DNA of 57,792 nt from Branchiostoma floridae (Eukaryota > Chordata > Leptocardii > Amphioxiformes > Branchiostomatidae). The notes below the pieces were generated by a model, which searched no databases, had not been told where the DNA came from, and saw only the letters and a program-made list of their open reading frames with translations. A program made the position numbers and the translations under genes. Within the stretch, counting starts at the first letter, position 1. Every line of letters starts with the position of its first letter. Shown here in pieces: positions 11,535-21,525 of the stretch. The stretch is from positions 9,593 to 67,384 of the forward strand of contig NW_023365779.1 of the NCBI RefSeq assembly GCF_000003815.2, written 5' to 3'.

Positions 11535-12297
11535 TACCCTCTCAACTTACCACAGTACCTCAAATTGTGCAGGCAGTACCCACTCAGCTCACCACAGTAC
11601 CTGGACTCCTGCTGTGCATGCAGTACCCACTCAGCTGAACACAGTACCTGGACTCCAGCCATGCATGCAGCTCCCACTAAGCTGACCACAATACCTGGAC
11701 TCCTGCTGTGCATTCAGTACCCACTCAGCTGGCCACAATACCTGGACTCCAGCCATGCATGCAGTACCCACTCAGCTGACCACAGTACCTGGACTCCAGC
11801 CATGCATGCAGTACCCACTCAGCTATCCACAATACCTGGACGCCTGCTGTGCATGCAGTACCCACTCAGCTGGCCACAGTACCTGGACTCCAGCCATGCA
11901 TGCAGCTCCCACTAAGCTGACCACAATACCTGGACGCCTGCTGTGCATTCAGTACCCACTCAGCTATCCACAATACCTGGACTCCTGCTGTGCATGCAGT
12001 ACCCACTCAGCTGGCCACAATACCTGGACGCCTGCTATTTATGCAGTACCCACTCAGCTGACCACAGTGCCTGGACTCCAGCCATTCATGCAGTACCCTC
12101 TCAGCTGGGCACAATACCTGGACTCCTGCTGTGCATTCAGTACCCACTCAGCTATCCACAATACCTGGACGCCTGCTGTGCATGCAGTACCCTCTCAGCT
12201 GGGCACAATATCTGGACGCCTGCTGTGCATGCAGTACCCTCTCAGCTGACCACAGTACCTGAACTCCTGCTAAGCATACAGTACCCACTCAGCTGTC
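11535..12297. repeat. 47-bp minisatellite
   Basis: About 16 copies with cores cagtacccactcagctg and acctggactcctgctg. Variants (ccagccatgcatg, gctgggcacaata) recur in patches, suggesting local duplication of unit blocks. Confidence 0.95.
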
Positions 12298-12758
12298 CTT
12301 TCACAGAAATGAAATAAATTAAACTTGTTACTGTATATCCTTGAAATAATGTCTAATTATTTCATATTTATTAGTTGTCGAGGGTCAGAAAATGCAAGGT
12401 CATATTTTAAGACACCTACATATACTTGCAACAAAATTAACAGATCAATACAAGGCTTTGGCTACCATAATACGTATTTAGCAGACAAGCAAATTATCCT
12501 TACTGCACGCCAAGGCACAGCATTTTGCCTTGCCGGGCTTGAAGTGCCGACCTACCTTTTCCTGACGATATTCCTACCACGCGGCAAGGCACAGCTTTTT
12601 TAAAAAGATTTCTTGTTTGATATTTGGTGAAACTCTAGTTATATTTTACAATGTAAAGAAAAGATACTTAAAACTGTATGTAAGATTTGTGCTAATATGT
12701 TTTTCTCAAAGATCATTTCTCCCCAAGTCATAACTGTTCGTTTTCTGTTTTGTTCCAG
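12298..12758. other. Interval without a supported gene
   Basis: AT-rich sequence with a small internal repeat (caaggcacagc, near 12511 and 12585). No exon is recognised. Confidence 0.5.
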
Positions 12759-12860
12759 ACTTCCAGAAGAAGAGATTTTATTGCAGCACATGTTTGTATA
12801 AAACAAACAAAAAGTGGAATCTAGATAGACACTACAGCAGCAGACACAAGCAGCCAAAAG
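12759..12860 (+). CDS. C2H2 zinc-finger exon, paralogue of the second finger at 17 kb
   Basis: The exon lies between a ttttgttccag acceptor and a GTAACAGACC donor. It encodes one finger, RFYCSTCLYKTNKKWNLDRH followed by YSSRH (C-x2-C-x12-H-x4-H). It ends in phase 1, like the 17-kb exon, and the intron that follows is clearly homologous to the intron at 17252. The Trp in KKWNLDRH is intact here, whereas the 17-kb copy has TGA. No upstream exon was recognised, so this may be a partial gene or pseudogene. A nucleic-acid-binding role is expected from the fold only. Confidence 0.65.
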
Positions 12861-12986
12861 GTAACAGACCCTACTAAGGATTTCGTTCTGACATTTCAAA
12901 TGTATTTCATTGACACATATATAATGTAACCTGGCTGACAAGTTTGACAAGTCAAAAGTATTTACTAACGCTGTCTCGTACTGCAG

Positions 12987-13096
12987 CCGAGAGGTTCTTG
13001 GACCTAGCAGCAAATTTGCAAACGACGCGTACAGAATTAGGCAGCCAGGCAACAGAGGCATTATGCTGTGATCAGCTACAATCGACTGGACATTAA
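12987..13096 (+). CDS. Terminal exon joined to the 12.8-kb zinc finger
   Basis: Following ctcgtactgcag, and in phase 1 with the finger exon, this reads AERFLDLAANLQTTRTELGS and runs to a TAA at 13094-13096. It occupies the position of the coiled-coil exon at 17411 in the paralogue but is unrelated in length and sequence. The predicted product would be a short zinc-finger protein, or a decayed copy. Confidence 0.45.
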
Positions 13097-13286
13097 AAAT
13101 AGAATCCTTAGACACATTTATTATGATGCACTTCCTCATAATGTTTTCAAATTTGTTGTTAACTTGTGTTATTATAAGACTATGACTTCATACTACGCAC
13201 TTAAAACCGACTGCTGACAGCCAGCCTGCGTTTACTTTATTTACAGTATTAGAAGAACGCATTGACCAATCCATGTCCTGTGGCAG

Positions 13287-13568
13287 GCGCTAAGACCTGT
13301 CGTTCATGCCCTCGGCAAGCGGCTCTCTAAGAAAGGGGCGGCGGCTAGAGAGCTGCAAGCCGAGGGTGTGCGGCAAGAAATGGCCTGGCACGTGGATGGA
13401 TACACGCCACTACGGAATGCCACCTCAGCACTGATGGACTGTGTGTTCCTAGAGGTGCAGCACCAGTTGCTGAATACTGATGACAACAGGCCCTTTTCAG
13501 GACCTACTACTCCAAAAAGGGCTATATCTATCACAAATCATTTAGAAATAAACAACTTAAGTCTTTAA
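13287..13568 (+). CDS. Unidentified open frame, possible exon
   Basis: Open from a possible acceptor (cctgtggcag) to a TAA at 13566. It reads ALRPVVHALGKRLSKKG, then GVRQEMAWHVDGYTPLRNAT, then DCVFLEVQHQLLNTDDN. The composition looks protein-like up to about 13490; no donor is evident. I recognise no family. It sits inside the duplicated zinc-finger cluster. Confidence 0.3.
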   Translation, partial: ALRPVVHALGKRLSKKGAAARELQAEGVRQEMAWHVDGYTPLRNATSALMDCVFLEVQHQLLNTDDNRPFSGPTTPKRAISITNHLEINNLSL

Positions 13569-14191
13569 AGACCAGTCATTAGTGTGGTTTACTTTGAAAT
13601 CTGCTAAATATCTAATGGTCCCGATTCATACGGGATTCACGGGTGAACATACCAGAACTGATCAAAACACGTGGAGACACAGGATGCTTACGTCATGAAC
13701 ACTGGTGCCGTCATGGAGTATGAAGATCAAAGAGGAAAAAAAAACGATGATCTTGAAGACATCCCTTAAAGCAGGACACCAGTCGACTGCGTTCACAATC
13801 TCTAGAAGCATACTGATGATATTTCTCAACGTTAGATCACAAGATTTAACAAAAATGTATCTGCAAGAGGTTATTTTTAACGTCACCAAAAGGTTACGTT
13901 GTCGTCAACGTTTGTTTGTGTGTGCTCGTGTGAGCAAAAAATTGAGTACTTAAAATGTTGTTAAACATTTGATCACATGTATACATAGCTCCAGATCCAA
14001 CTGGGACGATATATACACGCCTGTAGTGCTGAATGTTTAACTATTGTAGTTGCATAAAAAGACATGTTTTATACTACTGTTCTCTGATAGGCTCATTAGG
14101 CCATTGTCAAGATACTTGCCCTGTTTATAAGGGAATATTCATATAGCATACAGTTTCTTTTTTTTTAATCTAATGAATCATGTTGTTACAG

Positions 14192-14253
14192 TCACCACAG
14201 GAAGATCTGCAAGAGCCCGCAGGACTCCGTATAACCTGAGGCCTAGGAAGTAA
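14192..14253 (+). CDS. Possible C-terminal exon with a basic tail
   Basis: After tgttgttacag the phase-1 frame reads TTGRSARARRTPYNLRPRK and stops at 14251. A diverged copy of the same stretch lies near 15595. YNLRPR-like tails occur in chromatin-associated and retroelement proteins, but this is too short to assign. Confidence 0.3.
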
Positions 14254-15648
14254 GACCAAGGAGGTATAGTACATATGTTTTCCTGTCTGACATATTGTTT
14301 TACAAAATATCAAATATTTACTTTCTGGAATATGGCATGTACAATCAGTATCCTAATTACAAAGTTAATTGCGTGTCCGCTCACAGTTCTGCATCTGACT
14401 CTGAGCAAGAGCTCGAGGATTCACTATCTTCTTTCAATTAAGGTCATTATATCTCCTTGGTAACATTCACAAGGTAGGTGAATTCTGTGGTATGTTGAGT
14501 TTAATTCTATCTTCAAGCTCTTATTCGGTGTGTATACTTAGTAGTAAAAATGATGCGAAATCGTAGCCTCCTTCACCGGCCTCTCTTGGTGTAAGTTGTT
14601 GAGGGGTGTTGAGGTGGATTCGCGTTTTTTAATCGAGAATACCGCAGGAAAGGCTCTTTCGACAAACACACATTTCCCCTGTGCATTTTCGCCAGACACT
14701 GCTCATTTTCCGGTATTGAACACAATATGCAGTGGTTTCGCTCACTTACACGCTTCGGTGTGTGGCGATATAGAACAATGGCGGATTTTTCCACCCAAGC
14801 TATACCATCATCCTTAGGATCTAAAGCGCCGTCTGGAGTTGGAAAAACATTACAAGATCAAGACAGACATTCAATCTGTAACCTGGGGCGAAAATCTAAG
14901 CTACTAATGAAAATACAATCCATTTCTCTTCCCCTCCCCCCGCCAAAGAAAATATGTAGCAGATCACAGTATTGTGGAAATAAACCAGTCTTAATGAGAG
15001 CCGCTTCCTGTCTCCAATGACCAAAGAAGCTTTCTCACACCTGAGCAGAGTACTAAATAAAACATTTAAAGCGCATCCGTATAATCTCATATGCAAGTGT
15101 TAACGTGCCCAGGAGTCTTCAGCAACGTTATGACAGCATATGATTGAAAATTAACTTAACAAAACTATGCCGATGACTGAGCAGTATATGGAGGTGGCGG
15201 ATGGACATACGACTTGTGATCAAACCATGCGGAGACACAAACTGCTCATTTCATAACACTGGTCCAACGGGAAACACCGTCAAATGACAATCGTGGAAAA
15301 AGTTTCAACAAGTTATGACAGGCATTAAGGAGGGAGGTTAGCATATAGTGTATGCTTTCATCCTACCTAAGATTTTGCATATCATGTAAAAAAATCTATT
15401 GCTCACGTAGTTTCATCATTGGGAAGATATGGCAGTGTTCACTAAATAAATAGATTTGAATAAAATGTACATCTGCCTATGGCAATATAAAGACTTCCAT
15501 TTTACATTATCTAACATTTCATTCTCCTGCAATTTCTATTATTAATTGAGGAGCAACCTCATCAAAGCATATTGTATCGTTCATCAGCCTCCGACTGTTG
15601 TTACTGGTGGTAGAGGCAGTGGCAGACGTACCGAAGACTGCCCCTGGA

Positions 15649-16150
15649 GTAAAGGGAGGCCAGTGATGTCAGAATTACAATCATGGTATGTGGTATCCGG
15701 AATTATTATCAGCATTAAAGTTGTGTAATCTGAACAGTCACAGCCGCACCACACGGCAAGAAACTCCGATGGTGTTCTAGCGTTGATTCTTCCCCCTCTC
15801 CCCTTTCAAGTCACAAGATGGTGTAGGTAGTTCTAAAATTGGACATGTATGTCAAAGAAGGTGATCACAGTGAACCTCTCTTGACGCGGGAGAGGAAACA
15901 AGACGAAGGCGTAGAGGCGAGGTGAAAGGTCGAGACTAACGGGACGCCAAATGCTGACAAGAGAAACTCCTCAAAACACGTCCAAACCCATACTGTCTGA
16001 TACAACAGGAGCAAGTTCCGAGTAAAGGGAAGGAAGTGCCGCCAGAATAACAATCATTATATATGGTGTCCAGAATTATCATCAGAATTAAAGATGGGGA
16101 CTTTGACAACACATGTGCGGACAAACACGGGCGAGAGACTCCAATGGTGG
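15649..16150 (+). repeat. Diverged tandem duplication, period about 372 bp
   Basis: The segment starting agtaaagggaggccagtg (15649) is matched by agtaaagggaaggaagtg (16021). Both continue through a cagaat-tacaatcat-like stretch and end near gagactcc-atggtg-like sequence. By eye the identity is roughly three quarters over 120 bases. Confidence 0.6.
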
Positions 16151-16431
16151 TTAATTTCATATCAGCACTGTAATTCATTTATACCCAGGGCTCTTGCTCT
16201 GATAAACCACCAATGACGTATCGAACTTATTATCATCAGTGAATTTATCGGACAATTTTAAAGTATATATGTTTTTAAAATTACTTGTGCTATTTTTTAA
16301 ACAATGTTCTAATGGCGAACTTTTATTGTTGTAATAATTATTGTACACACCTACATAATTCAGGCTTATGTGCCTGCCAAGTGGCGTTTTAATAAAGTTC
16401 AACTTTTTTCAACTGGAGCTCTGAACATTGA

Positions 16432-16561
16432 CCAATCAGCTGCTGTAATTGCTAAGCAATCACCTGCATGCACAGCTGTGCATTAAAACCAGGATAAAAG
16501 CTTTCTTCGCTGTCTAGCCAGCCGTAGTTACTCGGAGAAGGCGTAGCAGATACGGACGAGA
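16432..16561 (+). promoter_or_regulatory. Candidate promoter and non-coding first exon of the zinc-finger/coiled-coil gene
   Basis: A CCAAT box (16432-16436) lies about 60 bases upstream of a TATA-like GATAAAAG (16493-16500). Transcription would start near 16520-16530. A strong donor (GTGAGTAAG at 16562) would splice to the acceptor at 17010, leaving a non-coding leader exon. An AAGATGGCGG motif of YY1 type lies in the intron (about 16687). Confidence 0.5.
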
Positions 16562-17010
16562 GTGAGTAAGTGTGAGCTCGATTTTCCGTCCTGTTGAGTT
16601 CAGGAGGCAGATAAGCTAGAGCTTTTTTTCCTGTTTATGGGCTTGCTAAAATGTTGCGCTTGGCATTCGACAACCGAAGGGAGTTCAAGATGGCGGATGA
16701 CTGACCGACGCTTGAAAACAAAAATTCTAGACAGTATAAATGCATTTTGATGGCGGACGAGATTTTGCACACGGGACCGGCATATGGGTTTTTAGTTCAA
16801 ACTGGGAAGGAGTTTGAAACGCCACTTGGCAGAAAGGTAGCCCAGAATAGGCTATTTCATGTTCCGTGGCGCAACCCCCATTGTTTACTTTCTGAACGAT
16901 TTTCGTTTAGCTTTTATGTATTTTCTTTTTGCATTGCGATGGTTGTCACCTCTAACGTTAAATCTGTTTTACTTCGAAAAAGTGTAAATGTTTCCCATCT
17001 CATTCTACAG

Positions 17011-17251
17011 AAGTACATCGACATGCCACCAAAGATGCCACCAAAGACCGGTACCAAGATGCCGGAGAGCTTACCCCACAAATGCTCCCAGTGTCCATAT
17101 AGCTCAAAGAGAAAGTGGGATGTAAAACAGCACTACACAATAGTCCACACTGACGAAAAGAAATTCCAGTGTGAGGAGTGCCCATACAAGTCAGCTAAAA
17201 AGTGAAACTTAGACCGGCACTATACCTCAATGCATGGCAAAAGTGTCAAAG
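17011..17251 (+). CDS. Zinc-finger exon
   Basis: Acceptor tctcattctacag; donor GTAACAGACC. Finger 1 reads HKCSQCPYSSKRKWDVKQH then YTIVH. Finger 2 reads FQCEECPYKSAKK, then TGA, then NLDRHYTSMH. The frame is also open upstream to an ATG at 16747, but that stretch is hydrophobic and lies in the predicted intron. Confidence 0.82.
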
Positions 17252-19212
17252 GTAACAGACCCTACTATTTACTTTCTGACAAGGCATGAGCCATGACATT
17301 ATCTGTAATGTTTCAAATGTACTTCATTGACACATATCTTATGTAAGTACATTGTAACCTTGCTGACAAGTTTGACAGTCAAAAGTAATTAACCCTGTCC
17401 CTTTCTGCAGCCAGGAAATGTGTTCAACTGGAGCAGGCACGCGGCGCGGCAGCAGCTGGTTATATTACACCGAACAACCGGAACAACCTGTCAGAAGAGT
17501 CGAGTGATGAGGAGGGCAGCCGTCAGAAGGAGAGAGACCTGCTCATTAAAGTCAAGGTTAGTCAGACAATTTATGATTTTAAATTCCAGCTGTGTCAGAT
17601 GAGGATGGACACCTGAGTGATGAGGAGGGTGGCAGCTGTACGCTGGTGGAACATGAACAAATTATACTGGTCAGCATTCATCTGCTTGAGGGCTTACAAA
17701 TCCAAGCAAATAACAAGAGCAAAGTAGAAGAGAGTTGATAGTCATTTTTACCAAGTTTTCACAGTCAAACTTGGTCTAGTTCAGAGGCCGCAGTGTTGTT
17801 TACATGCAGATAGGACTTTAAAACGCCACTAGACGTCCACCTAACAGAATTCATTTTTAGCGAAATGTAAAATTGTTTTGAGTTTAAGAATACATATCTC
17901 TTTTCCCTGCAGTCATTACAAGACAAGAACAAACAGTACGAGTCCCGTCTTCGCAAGGAGGAGGAGAACAAGAAGCAGCAGATTAAGATCATGCGGAAGA
18001 CGCACGGCCACAATCTGCAGGAGAAACAGGACCTCATCAACAATCTGCAACACGTCATTGATGAGCAGGAGACACGGATCTTTGAGATGGAGGCAGAAAA
18101 AAGAGGTTAGTGTTTTGAGATGATGGCTAATGGCCATGTTTGCAAATTAGGCTAAATCACGTCCCTTTCGAAAGATGTTGCATCTCAAATCACAGAATTC
18201 TAATTGTTTTGGGTGATACCTAAGTTGAACTCAAGCACCTCTAAGTTGAACGAACACCTTCATACACTTGCAGGTCAGGCCGTTACTCGAACTAAGAAGC
18301 CTTCCTCTGGGATCCAAAAGCTGGTGGAACAGATCAACAGGCTACAGGTGGAGAGGGGCAGTCTACAGGAGCAGCTACTGACTACACAGCTCAATCTGGA
18401 GCAGGCTAAGGTAAGGTGAAATGTTTGACTGTACCGTGTTTTCTGTATCCATGTCTAGATCTCACATTGAGAATAATGAAAAGATTGGCCTGGAGAAAAA
18501 AAGTGTCCCGATTTGAACTAACCAGTATCATATGTCCCTACAGTTGGATGCTGCAGGGGGGCAGAAGTTCCTGCAGGAGAAACAGCAGGACCAGGAGAAG
18601 AAACAGCATCAGGCAGAGAATGACCTCATCAGGATGAGGAGTGAACAGGTGAAGATGGACTTAATCTAAACCTGCTGTCACTTTTGTTGTTTCGGAATTG
18701 GGTATAAGTCATTTGTTAGCACCACATTGCTTTTGACTGTCCTCAGCATTGCATAATGAGAGTCTAGATGTTTGCTCTAACACAGTTAAGTCTCAGAATC
18801 ATAACTCCAGCAGGGCTCAAAATACCACCTGCAGGTTAGTGCAGGGAAAATTGGAGCTGTGCAGGTATTTGTGATGTTTGCCTGCACCTAACCTGCACAG
18901 GTCCATGCTGAGCCATCCCTTACACAGCTGACACAACTACTACATATAGCCTAAGAAGTCATGGAAACAAATCGTTCCATGATGCCTGTAAGGTGTCAGT
19001 TTGTCAATTTCCTGTTTCTCTCGTTTACCCAGGGTACCACGGACAACGAGAAACAGGTCCAGAAGTTGGAGGTCGCGAATGAGAGGCTTCAGCGAGAGGT
19101 GAACGACCTGAGAACCCTGGTTCACAACCTGAGCCTGGAGGAGAAGTCTCCCAGTAAAGTGGACAGTAGGGACTTAGGGGGTCATTTGCCTTCAACAGCC
19201 AAGTCCCTGTGA
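17023..19212 (+). CDS. C2H2 zinc-finger and coiled-coil protein gene (six coding exons), TGA in the second finger
   Basis: Coding exons are 17011-17251 (ATG at 17023), 17411-17556, 17913-18105, 18274-18410, 18544-18648 and 19033-19212 (stop 19210-19212). All junctions are GT-AG and the phases agree throughout (1,0,1,0,0). The product starts MPPKMPPKTGTKMPES. It has two C-x2-C-x12-H-x4-H fingers at about residues 21-42 and 50-71, an acidic linker (NLSEESSDEEGSRQ) and a long charged coiled coil rich in Lys, Glu and Gln. The TGA at 17203-17205 replaces the Trp conserved in the sister finger at 12.8 kb, so the gene as written stops after 60 codons. A sequencing error, a pseudogene or a nonsense allele are all possible, as is re-initiation downstream. 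The intact downstream frames argue against an old pseudogene. I do not recognise the family. Coiled-coil oligomerisation and zinc-finger binding are inferred. Confidence 0.8.
17411..17556 (+). CDS. Coiled-coil gene exon 2 (acidic linker)
   Basis: Acceptor cctttctgcag; donor GTTAGT. Reads ARKCVQLEQARGAAAAG, then NNRNNLSEESSDEEGSRQ, then KERDLLIKVK. It enters in phase 1 and leaves in phase 0. Confidence 0.8.
17590..17738 (+). CDS. Possible alternative terminal exon
   Basis: A tttaaattccag acceptor is followed by a phase-1-compatible frame: AVSDEDGHLSDEEGGSCTLV, then EHEQIILVSIHLLEGLQI, ending TGA at 17736. The gagtgatgaggaggg stretch matches exon 2, suggesting a partial exon duplication. Splicing from the finger exon would give a short, finger-only isoform, as predicted for the 12.8-kb paralogue. 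Confidence 0.4.
17913..18105 (+). CDS. Coiled-coil gene exon 3
   Basis: Acceptor ttttccctgcag; donor GTTAGT. Reads SLQDKNKQYESRLRKEEENK, then HNLQEKQDLINNLQHVIDEQ, then ETRIFEMEAEKR. Heptads of Leu and Ile are visible. Phase 0 in, phase 1 out. Confidence 0.85.
18274..18410 (+). CDS. Coiled-coil gene exon 4
   Basis: Acceptor catacacttgcag; donor GTAAGG. Reads GQAVTRTKKPSSGIQKLVEQ, then INRLQVERGSLQEQLLTTQ, then LNLEQAK. Phase 1 in, phase 0 out. Confidence 0.85.
18544..18648 (+). CDS. Coiled-coil gene exon 5
   Basis: Acceptor tatgtccctacag; donor GTGAAG. It encodes 35 residues: LDAAGGQKFLQEKQQDQEKK then QHQAENDLIRMRSEQ. Phase 0 at both ends. Confidence 0.8.
19033..19212 (+). CDS. Coiled-coil gene last exon
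   Basis: Acceptor ctctcgtttacccag. Reads GTTDNEKQVQKLEVANERLQ, then REVNDLRTLVHNLSLEEK, and a short polar tail ending TAKSL with TGA at 19210. A tandem array begins immediately after the stop. A small open exon-like stretch at 21675-21743 is probably unrelated. Confidence 0.8.
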   Translation, partial: GTTDNEKQVQKLEVANERLQREVNDLRTLVHNLSLEEKSPSKVDSRDLGGHLPSTAKSL

Positions 19213-19219
19213 GCGGCCA

Positions 19220-19385
19220 ATGGTTGAGCCCCATTCAGCAAGTTGAGTGCTCAACCCGCCAATCATTGAGCCCCGTTGAGCAAGTTGGTACTCAACCCAC
19301 CAATCATTGAGCCCCGTTGAGCAAGTTGAGTACTCAACCCACCAATCATTGAGCCCCGTTGAGCAAGTTGAGCACTCAATTTGGG
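19220..19385. repeat. About 44-bp tandem repeat after the stop codon
   Basis: Four copies around gagccccgttgagcaagt and actcaacccaccaatca, directly after the coiled-coil stop codon. They would lie in the 3' UTR. Confidence 0.88.
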
Positions 19386-19775
19386 GTCGAACCCAAGGGG
19401 ACCAATTGTTTAATTATCGGGACATCATGGCATGTGTCAGTAAAATTTGAGCAAAAGTAATTATACTGCTGTCATTTTGCTCAGGTTCTTCCCCATTCTT
19501 GGCTCTTGTTGAAGGTCCATTGTTGGTGTTCTAACTTAAGCTACCTAGGTTGGATTTGCTGTATGTATACTTACAGTATTAGGTTCTTTGAAAATCGGCT
19601 GCTTATTTGGTCAAAATGCCATTGCTACATCTGATGCTGTTTGGGGATCTTCTTGTGTATGGAAGGGAAGAGACCCACTTGCCATCAAATATGAGCTAAT
19701 TTATCACTTAGATTGTAATATTTTATATACCATCTGGTAGCTTTGCAACATTATTGGGAACCTGTTAATGAGGTA
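19386..19775. other. Interval without a supported gene
   Basis: AT-rich, probably 3' flank of the coiled-coil gene. No exon or repeat seen. Confidence 0.45.
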
Positions 19776-20967
19776 TGTGTTGGCTAGTCCCCAGCACATC
19801 AATGTATGAGTACATAGATCATTTCTGCAGTGCAGTGCCTTTATTTCAGTTGCCACAATGTATGAGTACATAGATCATTTCTGCAGTGCAGTGCCTTTAT
19901 TTCAGTTGCACCCATGTATGAGTACATAGGACCATTCCTGCGGGGCAGTGCAGTGCCCTTTATTTCAGTTGCCACAAATGTTTGAATTCCATAAAATGAA
20001 TTCCGGCAGTGCCTTTTATTNNNNNNNNNNNNNNNNNNNNNNNNNNNNNNNNNNNNNNNNNNNNNNNNNNNNNNNNNNNNNNNNNNNNNNNNNNNNNNNN
20101 NNNNNNNNNNNNNNNNNNNNATCGAATTCTGCAGTGCTTTATTTCAGTTGCATCAATGTATGAGTACATAGATCATTTCCGCAGTGCAGTGCAGTGCCTT
20201 TATTTCAGTTGCACCAATGTATGAGTACATAGATCATTTCCGCAGTGCAGTGCAGTGCCTTTATTTCAGTTGCACCAATGTATGAGTACATAGATGATTT
20301 CTGCAGTGCCGTGCAGTGCCTTTATTTCAGTTGCATCAATGTATGAGTACATAGATCATTTCTGCAGTGCCTTTATTTCAGTTGCACCAATGTATGAGTA
20401 CATAGATCATTTCCGCAGTGCAGTGCAGTGCCTTTATTTCAGTTGCACCAATGTATGAGTACATAGATGATTTCTGCAGTGCCGTGCAGTGCCTTTATTT
20501 CAGTTGCATCAATGTATGAGTACATAGATCATTTCTGCAGTGCCTTTATTTCAGTTGCACCAATGTATGAGTACATAGATCATTTCCGCAGTGCAGTGCA
20601 GTGCCTTTATTTCAGTTGCACCAATGTATGAGTACATAGATGATTTCTGCAGTGCAGTGCAGTGCCTTTATTTCAGTTGCATCAATGTATGAGTACATAG
20701 ATCATTTCTGCAGTGCAGTGCAGTGCCTTTATTTCAGTTGCATCAATGTATGAGTACATAGATCATTTCTGCAGTGCCTTTATTTCAGTTGCACCAATGT
20801 ATGAGTACATAGATCATTTCCGCAGTGCAGTGCAGTGCCTCTATTTCAGTTGCACCAATGTATGAGTACATAGATGATTTCTGCAGTGCCTTTATTTCAG
20901 TTGCACCAATGTATGAGTACATAGATGATTTCTGCAGTGCAGTGCAGTGCCTTTATTTCAGTTGCAG
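19776..20967. repeat. About 55-70-bp minisatellite, left part
   Basis: Copies around atgtatgagtacatagat and gcctttatttcagttgca. An internal gcagt dinucleotide-like run varies in length. Blocks of units with the same variants (gatgatttctgcagtgccg) recur in order. A 100-N gap interrupts the array. Confidence 0.93.
20021..20120. other. Assembly gap (100 N)
   Basis: Placeholder gap inside the array; collapsed repeat copies are likely. Confidence 0.99.
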
Positions 20968-21286
20968 TCATGCAAGAAACTGTTCAGAAACAGTCATGCA
21001 TTCAAATACCAGAGTTACCAACCTAGGATTGATGTGTTCAAAAATCCGTACTTTCCCAGAACTATCGTAGAGTGGAATTTGTTATCACCAAGTGCAGTAG
21101 GGGCATCTTCTCTGGGTAGTTTTAAAGAACGCTTGCAGATAGATGTGCAAAAGGTAGGTGTAATGAGTCGTTCGGTGTAATATAACCAGCTGCTGCCGCG
21201 CCGCGTGCCTGCGAAGCTGGTGTGTTACGCCGAACGGCGGTTATACCGGCTATATAGATACAGATACAGATACAGATACAGATACA
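20968..21286 (+). mobile_element. 5'-truncated CR1/jockey-like LINE 3' end inserted in the array
   Basis: The last residues of a LINE ORF2 (RNSHAFKYQSYQPRIDVFKN, then SLGSFKERLQIDVQK, stop at 21178) are followed by a short 3' UTR (accagctgctgccgcg, then ttataccggctatatag) and a (gataca)n tail. The same end occurs on the minus strand at 40.6-41.5 kb. It interrupts the minisatellite: cagttgca occurs on both sides, consistent with an about 8-bp target duplication. Confidence 0.88.
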
Positions 21287-21525
21287 GTTGCATCAATGTA
21301 TGAGTACATAGATGATTTCGGCAGTGCAGTGCCACTGCCTTTATTTCAGTTGCATCAATATATGAGTACTAGTACATAGATGATTTCTGCAGTGCAGTGC
21401 CTTTATTTCAGTTGCATCATGTATTGGTACATAAATGGTTTCTCCAGTGCAGTGCCTTTATTTCAGTTGCATCAATGTATTGGTACATAGATGATTTCTG
21501 CAGTGCAGTGCAGTTGCATATAAGT
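21287..21525. repeat. Same minisatellite, right part after the LINE
   Basis: Resumes with ttgcatcaatgtatgag, more degenerate than the left part. Confidence 0.9.

Larger units (their letters stand above)
13570..16430. other. Mostly non-coding interval with diverged local duplications
   Basis: No complete gene. Diverged repeats link 13655-13710 with 15215-15265, 14180-14250 with 15590-15660, and 15649-15770 with 16021-16150. An ATGGCGG motif of YY1 type is at 14778. Everything else looks unstructured. Confidence 0.5.

Noticed and set aside
16747-17205. Longer zinc-finger protein starting at 16747
   Set aside because: The upstream part is hydrophobic and compositionally unlike the rest, and a good acceptor at 17010 with a donor at 16562 explains the structure better.
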